A stretch of DNA of 31,462 bases from CAYPEK01 sp964409645 (GTDB lineage: Bacteria; UBP15; UBA6099), in NCBI GenBank assembly GCA_964409645.1, contig CAYPEK010000047.1, positions 1-31,462 on the forward strand, in the 5' to 3' direction. Shown here one piece after another: positions 25,173 to 31,462 of this stretch. The position numbers and the translations under genes are program-made. The notes beneath the pieces are model-generated. The model saw only the letters and a list, made by a program, of their open reading frames with translations. It was not told where the DNA came from and did no database searches. Position 1 is the first letter of the stretch; each line of letters starts with the position of its first letter.

Positions 25173-26018
25173 TTATATCTTCACTACCTCGAACTCAAAT
25201 CCGGCCGGTGATACGTGCCCGAGTATGAAGTGGTGGTAATTGTTTCCGATGTCGTCACCCACCGCACCGCCCGCGCCGCCTGAAACGATGTATTTCACGC
25301 CCCCGACTTCGTAGTAGCCGTAATGGTGCTCGTGGCCCATCATCACCGCGGTCACCTTGCCCGCTTCAACAATCGACCTGAACCTTTCCGAGTTGTGCAG
25401 CGGCGTCTTGTAATATTTCGGGTTCAGATAGTCCGGCGGCCGGTGCATGATGACGAATTTTTTAAGGTCGGTCTTCACCGCGTTTTCGAGGAAAACAAAC
25501 GCTTCCTCCGGCATGTCGAACGCGGCGTTGTTTAGGAAAATGAATCGCGCGGGTCCGGCATCGAAATAAAAGTAATCGTCTCCGAATCGCTTCTTCCATT
25601 CAACCTGATTGTTATAGTCTTCGAATGCGGTGTCGTGATTGCCCATCGCGGCGATGATCGGCACTTTGAATTTCGCGAACGCGTTTTTCATCGCGCCGAA
25701 ATTGGCGGTGTTGCCGACCTGCACGTTGTCGCCGCCGGTAAGCACGAAGGCCGGCTTAATCTCATTTGCCTTCTTCGTAATCGTGCTCACGGCGCCTTTG
25801 TCGTCGAACGGTATGTGGAGATCGGAGATAAAAATAAAGGTGAGCGTGCCGGTGGCCGGAACCGGCGCTATGCGTGCGATCTGTTTCTTGTTCCATTCGA
25901 GAGACTTTGCTTTCTCGGTCTGAGCCGAGCAGGGCCGCGCGCCGGACGCGAGGAGCGCCAGAACCGCCAGCGCGGTCGCAATCGCAACCGGCGCGAATCT
26001 TCTGTTCCCGTTTGTCAT
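25173..26018 (-). CDS. Sec-exported calcineurin-like metallophosphoesterase
   Basis: A 281-residue exported phosphoesterase. A hydrophobic signal sequence occupies about residues 8-28, with cleavage around 30-33; the cysteine at 30 is not in a good lipobox. The dinuclear-metal motifs are all visible: D66 and H68 (ISDLHIP), D97 and N98 (TGGDN), N127-H128-D129 (GNHD), H192 (MHRPP), and H229 and H231 (GHEHHYGYY). The gene follows the larger phosphoesterase by 38 bp and has a strong AAGGAG Shine-Dalgarno, so it is probably its operon partner. Likely periplasmic, acting on phosphomonoesters or diesters; the exact substrate is not predictable. Confidence 0.9.
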   Translation of the reverse strand: MTNGNRRFAPVAIATALAVLALLASGARPCSAQTEKAKSLEWNKKQIARIAPVPATGTLTFIFISDLHIPFDDKGAVSTITKKANEIKPAFVLTGGDNVQVGNTANFGAMKNAFAKFKVPIIAAMGNHDTAFEDYNNQVEWKKRFGDDYFYFDAGPARFIFLNNAAFDMPEEAFVFLENAVKTDLKKFVIMHRPPDYLNPKYYKTPLHNSERFRSIVEAGKVTAVMMGHEHHYGYYEVGGVKYIVSGGAGGAVGDDIGNNYHHFILGHVSPAGFEFEVVKI

Positions 26019-26056
26019 TATATTAACTCCTTGCCGCCGAAGATTTCAGAATTCTT

Positions 26057-27448
26057 TCACGCTTCGACTTTGAATTTGATTTCCGCTTTCCGGCCTGCGT
26101 ATTCCGCCGCAACGGTGACGCCGCCCGGGCTGCCGCCTGTGAAAATGTTTCCTGACTCGATCCGCCCGTCGCCGGACACAACTTTGAGCGTGGGTTTGAT
26201 CGCCAGCAGTCGGTTCTCCGCGACTCCGTTCACGATCAGCGGCGTTTCGACTCCCGCATAAACCGTCTCCGGCGTTTCGCAGAACTCGATCCGCTTTATC
26301 TCGCTGTCGTCGAAATACGAAAACAGCCTGTATTCGCGGATTCCTTTGTCATCTATGAAAAAGTGAGCGAAATTCACGTCGCGGTCTTCCGTCGAAGACG
26401 CTTTCGAGCCGCCGCCGCCGCCGAGCCGGTAGTGAATCAGACCGTCGATCTCCTGTCTGTCCGCCGAATGAAGATGTCCGAACATGATGTACTCGACTCC
26501 GGATTTCCTGAAGAGATCGACCATTTTGTCCACTTCCGCTTTCCGTTTCTCCGGCGGTGTCCTTTGCAGGTATTGCGGATCGAGCATGCTTCTGTTTCCG
26601 AACATCGGAAAGTGGAAGAAAACGAACCTGTGCCGCGCCGGTTCGGCGAGTTTCTTTTCGAGCCAGTTCCATTGCGCGTCCGGCTTTCCTTCGGACATCA
26701 CGAGTGTCGCGTTGTTGAATTTCTGTGCGTTATCGAGGAAAAGGAACTGCGCCTCGCGCGCTGTGAATCCGTAGTAAAGCTTTCCGAGATGCTGTTTGTA
26801 TAAATTGGTTGACAAATAGCTATCGTGATTGCCGATGGTCGTGAAGAGCGGTACGCCGAGCAGCGCGTCCTTCTGTTCGAAAACCGCCCACTGCGCCGCC
26901 TCATCGACGTCGATAATATCGCCCGCATCCGCCGCGAAATCCGGCCGCCGTGCGTTTATCTGATCGATTATGCGCGGGAAGTGTTCCTCCGCGAGGTCCG
27001 CGCCCAGATGCGTGTCGCTGACCGCGATGAAATTCAGCGTCTCTCCTCGGGGCGGGACATATTCCGTCGTTAGTTCGGCCTTTCCGATCTTCGCGACCGG
27101 CAGGCTCGTGCGGATTTCTTTTTCGGACCTGACGATTCCGCCGAAACCTTCGCCGTTGATCTTCAGGAGCTTGCCGTGCACGTTGTTTATGATGACTTCG
27201 AGGTGTTCGGGCGCGCCGTCTTTCGCGGTAATTCTGATTTTTGGTTCGAGGGACAGCGCTCGCATTGTCACCGAATCCGGACTGTCGAGTTTTACGAATG
27301 CGCCTTCCGCCTCGATCGAGTAGCCTTTGCCCTCCGCGCGCGCGATCAGCGGTCTCGCTGTGTCGAACGCCGCCCCGGCGAAAAGGCCTAGCCCGGCGCA
27401 ACCCGCCAGTTTCATGAATTCCCGTCTTGTCATTGGTAATCGAGACAT
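26057..27448 (-). CDS. Tat-exported metallophosphoesterase with C-terminal Ig-like domain
   Basis: A 463-residue phosphoesterase. The N-terminus has a twin-arginine signal (TRREFMKLAG, R8-R9, then a hydrophobic core), so export would be folded via Tat. The catalytic domain begins near residue 140, with motifs SDTHLG, AGDIID, GNHDS, HFPMF and GHLHS supplying the two-metal site. A beta-rich domain (about 45-135) precedes it and a C-terminal Ig-like module (FTGGSPGGVTVAAEYAGRKAEIKFKVEA) follows. The ATG at 27448 is preceded by AGGGAGA at 7 nt, so it is preferred over ATGs at 27463 and 27430. It is the first gene of a two-gene operon. The Tat route fits a metal cofactor loaded in the cytoplasm. 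Confidence 0.9.
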   Translation of the reverse strand: MSRLPMTRREFMKLAGCAGLGLFAGAAFDTARPLIARAEGKGYSIEAEGAFVKLDSPDSVTMRALSLEPKIRITAKDGAPEHLEVIINNVHGKLLKINGEGFGGIVRSEKEIRTSLPVAKIGKAELTTEYVPPRGETLNFIAVSDTHLGADLAEEHFPRIIDQINARRPDFAADAGDIIDVDEAAQWAVFEQKDALLGVPLFTTIGNHDSYLSTNLYKQHLGKLYYGFTAREAQFLFLDNAQKFNNATLVMSEGKPDAQWNWLEKKLAEPARHRFVFFHFPMFGNRSMLDPQYLQRTPPEKRKAEVDKMVDLFRKSGVEYIMFGHLHSADRQEIDGLIHYRLGGGGGSKASSTEDRDVNFAHFFIDDKGIREYRLFSYFDDSEIKRIEFCETPETVYAGVETPLIVNGVAENRLLAIKPTLKVVSGDGRIESGNIFTGGSPGGVTVAAEYAGRKAEIKFKVEA

Positions 27449-27508
27449 GAGATTCTCCCTCATCGCGCCCGCTGTTCCCGCTCTTCGTGCCCGGTTCTTA
27501 ACTATACC

Positions 27509-27537
27509 ACTATAATGATCTCATTAAAAAACGTAAA
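27509..27537 (-). promoter_or_regulatory. Candidate promoter of the phosphoesterase operon
   Basis: On the minus strand: TTTACG (27537-27532), 17-bp spacer, TATAGT (27514-27509). The same TTTACG -35 sequence is seen in the acylase promoter candidate. Its -35 box almost touches that of the divergent mazG promoter. Confidence 0.5.
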
Positions 27538-27539
27538 AT

Positions 27540-27568
27540 TTGTTTTTTTCACTTCATTATATTACAAT
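27540..27568 (+). promoter_or_regulatory. Candidate promoter of the mazG-ppdK operon
   Basis: TTGTTT (27540-27545), 17-bp spacer, TACAAT (27563-27568). The predicted leader is about 27 nt before the ATG at 27602. The region is AT-rich and shared with the divergent promoter. Confidence 0.45.
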
Positions 27569-27601
27569 AAGCGAACCTGAAATTCGGGTGGTGCTCTCGG
27601 T

Positions 27602-27988
27602 ATGTCTGACATAGATGAATTCAGGAATTTGATCCGGACATTACGTGGGGAGAACGGTTGCCCGTGGGACAAAAAGCAAACTCTCAAAACGCTTGTGAAG
27701 TATATAAGGGAAGAATCGGCGGAGGTGGCTGAAGCCGTCGAGTCCGGCACGGACGCGGACGTGTGTGAGGAGCTCGGAGATGTTTTGCTTATCGTCACCA
27801 TGATGGCGCAGGTGGCCGAGGAAGAGGGCCGCTTTTGTTTCGATGATTGTGTGCGTTCGATATCCGAGAAGATAGTCCGGCGGCATCCGCACGTGTTCGC
27901 GGAGCGGGCGGACCTCACGGATAAGGAAATAATTGCCAACTGGGAAAAGATAAAAGAAGCGGAGAAAAGGGAAAAGGCGGGCGGATGA
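27602..27988 (+). CDS. mazG: MazG-like nucleoside triphosphate pyrophosphohydrolase, single domain
   Basis: A 128-residue enzyme expected to hydrolyse NTPs or dNTPs to NMP and PPi. The MazG landmark GCPWDKKQT (19-27) is followed by the metal-binding EExxE (E37, E38, E41) and ExxD (E57, D60) motifs and the RRHPHVFAE segment typical of MazG. E. coli MazG has two such domains in about 260 residues; this is one domain only, like many environmental homologues. The Shine-Dalgarno (GGTGGTG) is modest. Its stop overlaps the ppdK start by ATGA, so the two proteins are translationally coupled. Cytosolic. Confidence 0.92.
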   Translation: MSDIDEFRNLIRTLRGENGCPWDKKQTLKTLVKYIREESAEVAEAVESGTDADVCEELGDVLLIVTMMAQVAEEEGRFCFDDCVRSISEKIVRRHPHVFAERADLTDKEIIANWEKIKEAEKREKAGG

Positions 27989-30621
27989 TAGTACGAATCG
28001 GAGAAGGCGACTGCGCGAACGTCGATTTGCTCGGGCTGAAGGGCGCTGGGCTGTGCGAGATCGCACGCCTCGGACTTTCGACGCCGCCGGGGTTCATCAT
28101 CACCGCGGATGTCTGTCGCGAGTTCTACGAACTCGGCCGCACGATGCCCGCGTGGCTCCCCGCCGAAATCAGGGCCGGAATCGAACGCCTCGAAGCTGAG
28201 ACCGGCCGTACGTACGCGAGCGGCCCGAAGCCGCTCCTCGTTTCAGTGCGCAGCGGCGCGGCCATACCGATGCCGGGCATGATGGACACGCTTCTCAATC
28301 TCGGCCTCACCGGGGCCACGTTCGAGGCGCTTCTCGCCGAGACGGGCGATGAAAAATTCGCGTGGGACTGCCGATGCCGTTTCGTCCGCATGTACGGCCA
28401 GATCGTTCTTGGGATAGACGGCCGCCTGTTCGATCAGGCGCTGCACATACATTTCGAGCGCTCGGATGCCGGTTCGATCAACGAGCTCAGCGCCGAGCAA
28501 CTAAGGAAACTGCACGACAACTTCCTCACGCTCGTGGACAAGTCGAATAAGGGGAAGATTCCGGACGACCCGTTCAAGCAGATGGAAACCGCCGTGGAGG
28601 CGGTTTTTTTATCGTGGAACAGCCCGCGCGCGCGCGTCTTCCGCAATCTGCGGCGCGGCCCCGAGGCGGACGGCACGGCGGTCGTCGTTCAAGCGATGGT
28701 GTACGGCAACCGCGGCACGAACTCCGGCGCCGGCACCGCAACCACGCGCGACCCGATCATGGGCTCCAAGCGGCTGTTCCTCGAATTTCTCGCAGACTCG
28801 CAGGGCGAGGAAATCCGCGAGGGTATGCGCGCGCCGATGTCGGCGGCCGACCTCAAAGCGGAGATGCCCGGCGCGTACAACGAACTCGTCGCGGCCGCGG
28901 ACGCTCTCGAAAAGAAATACCGCTCCGTTCAGGAGATCGAGGTCACTGTCGAGGATGGCAAACTGTACCTTCTCCAGACGCGTCCGGCGGACTGCACCAC
29001 GCAGGCGACGATCAAATCGTCGGCGGATATGGTCGCGGAGGGATTGCTCACACGAAATGACGTGCTCCTCCGCATTGACCCGGAGAGCCTCAGGCAGATT
29101 CTGCACCGCTACATCGACCCGAACGTGCAGGTGAGGAACCTCGTGCGCGGCGTCGCGGTGTCGCCCGGCGCGGCGTCCGGTCTCGTCGCGTTCAGCACCA
29201 AGGAAGTGCTCGCGCTCAAGGAGCAGCATAAGGAAGCCATACTCGTCCGGCCGGACACGCGGATGGAGGACGCCGAGGGCGTCGAGGCCGCCGACGGCAT
29301 TCTGCTTTCGAGAGGCAGCCGCACCAGCCACGCGGCGGTGGCCGCGCGCAGGATGGGAAAACCCTGTGTGGCGGGCTGCTCCGGCATGATGATAGACCTC
29401 GAAAACAGAAAATTCACAGTGGGCAACTCGACCGTGAAGGCGGGCGACGTGATAACGATCGACGGCGGGACGGGCCGCGTGTTCTCGGGCACGGTCCCGA
29501 TGGTCAAGACGACAATCAGCGACGAATTCCGCGAGTTGCTTTCGTGGGCGGACGAGGCCCGCACGCTCCGCGTCTATGCGAACGCGGACACGCCGGAGGA
29601 CGTCAAGCGCGCCATCGAGTTCGGCGCAGAGGGCATCGGGCTCGCGCGCACCGAATCGATGTTCATGGCCGGCGACCGGCTTCCGCTCATGCAGACCCTC
29701 GTCCTCGCGGACGACGAGGCGGAACAAAAGAAAATGCTCGCCAAGCTCCAGCGCATCCAGCGCGAGGACTTCATCGAGATATTCAGATACCTCAACGGCA
29801 GGCCGTCGGTGTTCCGGCTGCTCGACCCGCCGCTCCACGAGTTCATCCCCGACGTCGAGCCGCTGATGAGCGACGTCTATGACATGCGCTCGCATTTCGC
29901 GTCCGGCGAGGCGGCGCAGCTCAAGGAGATTCTTCTCCGCAAAGTTCTCTCGCACCGCGAAGTGAATCCGATGCTCGGGCTGCGGGGCGTGCGGCTCGCG
30001 ATCCTGCGTCCGGAGATCGTCAGGATGCAAGTGTCGTCGGTTTTCGAAGCGGCCTGCGAGGTTTCAGACGAAGGATCGGAAGTGCGGCCGAGCATCATGG
30101 TGCCGCTCGTCGGTCACGTCAACGAATTCCGCCGCATCCGCGCGATCATCGACGAATCGGCGCAGACGGTGATGGAAAAACGCCGCAGGACGATCGAGTA
30201 CAGAGTGGGCGTCCTCATCGAGGTGCCCCGCGCGGCGCTCATCGCCGCCGACCTCGCGCGCGTCGCCGACTTCTTCTCGTTCGGCACGAACGACCTCACG
30301 CAGACTACCTTCGGCCTCTCGCGCGACGACTCCGAACACAAGTTCCTCATCAACTACCTCAACCAGCGCATACTCGACGCCAACCCGTTCGAGGTGCTCG
30401 ACCGCGACGGCGTCGCGCGTCTCATCCGCATCGCGGTGGACGACGGTCGCGCGGCGAAGCCCGACCTCGAATTCGGCCTCTGCGGCGAGCACGGCGCGGA
30501 CCCGGACACAATCAGTTTCTGCCACGAGCTCGGCATCCACTACGTGAGCTGCTCTCCGTATCAGGTGCCGATCGCGCGCCTCGCCGCCGCTCAGGCCAGA
30601 ATCCGCAGCGAAAAAGATTAA
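27985..30621 (+). CDS. ppdK: Pyruvate, phosphate dikinase
   Basis: An 878-residue enzyme catalysing PEP + AMP + PPi <=> pyruvate + ATP + Pi; length is normal. The N-terminal nucleotide-binding domain has LGLKGAGLCEIARLGL, LVSVRSGAAIPMPGMMDTLLN and QEIEVTVEDGKLYLLQTR. The swivelling phosphohistidine domain carries H449 in RGSRTSHAAVAARRMGK, which departs from the usual GGMTSHAAVVARGMGK and has Arg where PEP synthases do. The C-terminal PEP/pyruvate domain shows EGIGLARTESMF, VNPMLGLRGVRL, SFGTNDLTQTTFGLSRDD and the catalytic C833 in EFGLCGEHGADP. H449 and C833 match H455 and C831 of the clostridial enzyme. It is co-transcribed with mazG. Cytosolic, in PPi-dependent glycolysis or gluconeogenesis. 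Confidence 0.95.
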   Translation: MIVRIGEGDCANVDLLGLKGAGLCEIARLGLSTPPGFIITADVCREFYELGRTMPAWLPAEIRAGIERLEAETGRTYASGPKPLLVSVRSGAAIPMPGMMDTLLNLGLTGATFEALLAETGDEKFAWDCRCRFVRMYGQIVLGIDGRLFDQALHIHFERSDAGSINELSAEQLRKLHDNFLTLVDKSNKGKIPDDPFKQMETAVEAVFLSWNSPRARVFRNLRRGPEADGTAVVVQAMVYGNRGTNSGAGTATTRDPIMGSKRLFLEFLADSQGEEIREGMRAPMSAADLKAEMPGAYNELVAAADALEKKYRSVQEIEVTVEDGKLYLLQTRPADCTTQATIKSSADMVAEGLLTRNDVLLRIDPESLRQILHRYIDPNVQVRNLVRGVAVSPGAASGLVAFSTKEVLALKEQHKEAILVRPDTRMEDAEGVEAADGILLSRGSRTSHAAVAARRMGKPCVAGCSGMMIDLENRKFTVGNSTVKAGDVITIDGGTGRVFSGTVPMVKTTISDEFRELLSWADEARTLRVYANADTPEDVKRAIEFGAEGIGLARTESMFMAGDRLPLMQTLVLADDEAEQKKMLAKLQRIQREDFIEIFRYLNGRPSVFRLLDPPLHEFIPDVEPLMSDVYDMRSHFASGEAAQLKEILLRKVLSHREVNPMLGLRGVRLAILRPEIVRMQVSSVFEAACEVSDEGSEVRPSIMVPLVGHVNEFRRIRAIIDESAQTVMEKRRRTIEYRVGVLIEVPRAALIAADLARVADFFSFGTNDLTQTTFGLSRDDSEHKFLINYLNQRILDANPFEVLDRDGVARLIRIAVDDGRAAKPDLEFGLCGEHGADPDTISFCHELGIHYVSCSPYQVPIARLAAAQARIRSEKD

Positions 30622-30678
30622 TCGCGACGAATCGTTTTTGAGTTGATATTTATCCCGTCCGAATAATTTATTTTTTGC

Positions 30679-30707
30679 TTGACACCGCCTACCTTTTGCG
30701 GTAGTAC
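30679..30707 (+). promoter_or_regulatory. Candidate promoter of the terminal small-gene pair
   Basis: A perfect TTGACA (30679-30684), 17-bp spacer and a weak TAGTAC -10 (30702-30707). The spacer and the region just downstream of the -10 hold two matching palindromes. Confidence 0.5.
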
Positions 30708-30724
30708 AAATACCAAAAACGGTA
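30690..30724. promoter_or_regulatory. Twin TACC-N6-GGTA operator-like palindromes
   Basis: TACC-TTTTGC-GGTA (30690-30703) and TACC-AAAAAC-GGTA (30711-30724). Centres are 21 bp apart, two helical turns, so two dimers would bind the same DNA face. One lies between -35 and -10, the other across the expected transcription start, the classical place for a repressor. I do not recognise the regulator. Confidence 0.6.
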
Positions 30725-30755
30725 GCGACAAAAAAACAAAGACGGAGGGAGCGAA

Positions 30756-30938
30756 ATGAAAAGAAAAGGCACTAAACACACAACGGGAGTAATAAAGGTA
30801 CCGGATGCCCCGTTTGGCTGGGGAAATGCGGAGGTGTGTAATGCACCCGGAGAGAAGGATACGTATTACGTGAATGCAATGGGGACAAGTTATTTAACAC
30901 TTGAGGAGGCTGGGAGAAAACTTTGGAAATTGCCTTGA
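30756..30938 (+). CDS. Small protein of unknown function (60 aa)
   Basis: I do not recognise this 60-residue protein. It starts with a basic segment (MKRKGTKHTTG), has an aromatic/Gly-rich centre (APFGWGNAEVCNAPGEKDTYYVNAMG) and ends in a short amphipathic helix (YLTLEEAGRKLWKLP). There is one cysteine and no transmembrane segment or signal peptide. A good GGAGGGA Shine-Dalgarno sits 5 nt before the ATG, and a promoter with two palindromes lies upstream, so it is very likely expressed. Base composition is clearly more AT-rich than the ppdK gene before it. It is followed after 12 bp by the next gene and is probably in an operon with it. Confidence 0.65.
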   Translation: MKRKGTKHTTGVIKVPDAPFGWGNAEVCNAPGEKDTYYVNAMGTSYLTLEEAGRKLWKLP

Positions 30939-30950
30939 GGGAGGTGAAAT

Positions 30951-31430
30951 ATGAAATATTTGAAAAAGGGCATTAAAGCTTTTGTTAAAATTTTGCTTCT
31001 AATTATCATCATACCGATTTTCTTACATGCGGGATTTCTTTTCGTACAGTCGTTCATGAGGACATGCAGTATATATACGACCGTGGAGCCGCTTGAATAT
31101 GCGGCGAACGATTTCATGGCCAAATACGGCAACAGGTATTTCGCATTCGATCTGATTTACTATTTCAAGAAAGAGAGAGAGCCTTTTTTGCATGAAGAGG
31201 CGAATCACGATATTGTACTTGCTAAATTAGTTAGAAGATATCCCGACATGAATGAACTATATCTTGGCGCGATGGTGGACGCGATTCTCGATAAAAAGAC
31301 ATCAAATTATAACAGGGTAAATTTGATTTACATTCTGGAGAGGCATACAGGGATTGATTTTACGGGATGTCATAATATTCCGGGGATTGAGTATGAATAT
31401 CTGAAGCCTTATACCAAAAGCATGTTGTAA
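30951..31430 (+). CDS. Membrane-anchored protein of unknown function (159 aa)
   Basis: An unrecognised 159-residue protein with a basic N-terminus (MKYLKKGIKAFVK) and one strongly hydrophobic segment (about 12-33, rich in Ile and Leu), most likely a signal anchor leaving about 125 residues in the periplasm. The soluble part is rich in charged and aromatic residues (FDLIYYFKKEREPFLHEEANHD) and looks mostly helical. There are two cysteines in or after the anchor (C39 and one near the C-terminus), which could form a disulfide. The GGGAGGTG Shine-Dalgarno, just after the stop of the 60-aa gene, is among the strongest in the window. The gene shares the low GC of its partner; both may be recent acquisitions. 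Confidence 0.75.
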   Translation: MKYLKKGIKAFVKILLLIIIIPIFLHAGFLFVQSFMRTCSIYTTVEPLEYAANDFMAKYGNRYFAFDLIYYFKKEREPFLHEEANHDIVLAKLVRRYPDMNELYLGAMVDAILDKKTSNYNRVNLIYILERHTGIDFTGCHNIPGIEYEYLKPYTKSML

Positions 31431-31462
31431 TGCAACAAACAGCATGCTATGATACCTTCAAA

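Noticed and set aside
28609..30030. A 473-codon open frame opposite ppdK
   Set aside because: Same shadow character; ppdK motifs are continuous over this region.
30611..30639. AAAAAGATT ... AATCGTTTTT after ppdK as an intrinsic terminator
   Set aside because: The stem is A/T-only apart from one or two pairs and has a bulge; too weak to call.
31423..31437. TGTTG-TAATG-CAACA hairpin at the end of the last gene
   Set aside because: Only 5 bp of stem and no T-tract follows; the window ends too soon to judge.

Overview
The window is about 31.5 kb of mostly GC-rich bacterial chromosome with tightly packed genes on both strands. A lipid A-type acyltransferase, several Sec- and Tat-exported proteins and a giant protein with a C-terminal beta-barrel-like region point to a Gram-negative (double-membrane) bacterium. 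The mix of a huge Ig-repeat surface protein, a multi-modular secreted GH38 alpha-mannosidase, a fucose-isomerase-like enzyme and a pyruvate,phosphate dikinase would suit an uncultured polysaccharide- or glycoprotein-degrading lineage. I cannot fix the phylum from sequence alone. There are no rRNA, tRNA, CRISPR, IS or phage genes that I can support, and no gene-free stretch exceeds 300 bp.

Layout. 1-492: 3' end of typA/bipA. 520-1467 (-): lipid A acyltransferase-like protein. 1624-2646 (+): alpha/beta hydrolase, possibly on a leaderless mRNA. 2700-3236 (-) and 3441-3923 (+): a MarR regulator and a small exported helical protein read from overlapping divergent promoters. 3950-13528 (-): a 3192-residue exported protein with tandem 351-bp repeats, Ig-like repeats, a DUF11-like domain, an SdrD-B-like domain and a barrel-like C-terminus. 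13642-16014 (-): a penicillin-acylase-family Ntn hydrolase, divergent from the GH38 alpha-mannosidase at 16210-20589 (+). A hairpin region (20658-20718) separates this from the convergent fucose/arabinose-isomerase-like gene (20748-22169, -). 22368-25150 (+): a CNNM/CorC-type protein translationally coupled to a CitMHS-like transporter. 25173-27448 (-): two exported metallophosphoesterases in tandem. 27602-30621 (+): mazG-like and ppdK with a 4-nt overlap. 30756-31430 (+): a lower-GC pair of small unknown genes behind a promoter carrying two TACC-N6-GGTA palindromes 21 bp apart.

How the genes may work together (inference). The exported mannosidase, acylase and phosphoesterases could process extracellular or periplasmic glycans and phosphate esters, with the isomerase acting on released sugars. 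MazG makes NMP and PPi from NTPs, and PPDK uses AMP and PPi with PEP to make ATP, so their coupling is biochemically sensible. The most unusual elements are the giant repeat/barrel protein, the double-palindrome promoter of the terminal small-gene pair, the twin GCGGGCCCGC palindromes around the isomerase -10 box, and a cysteine cluster inside the isomerase.
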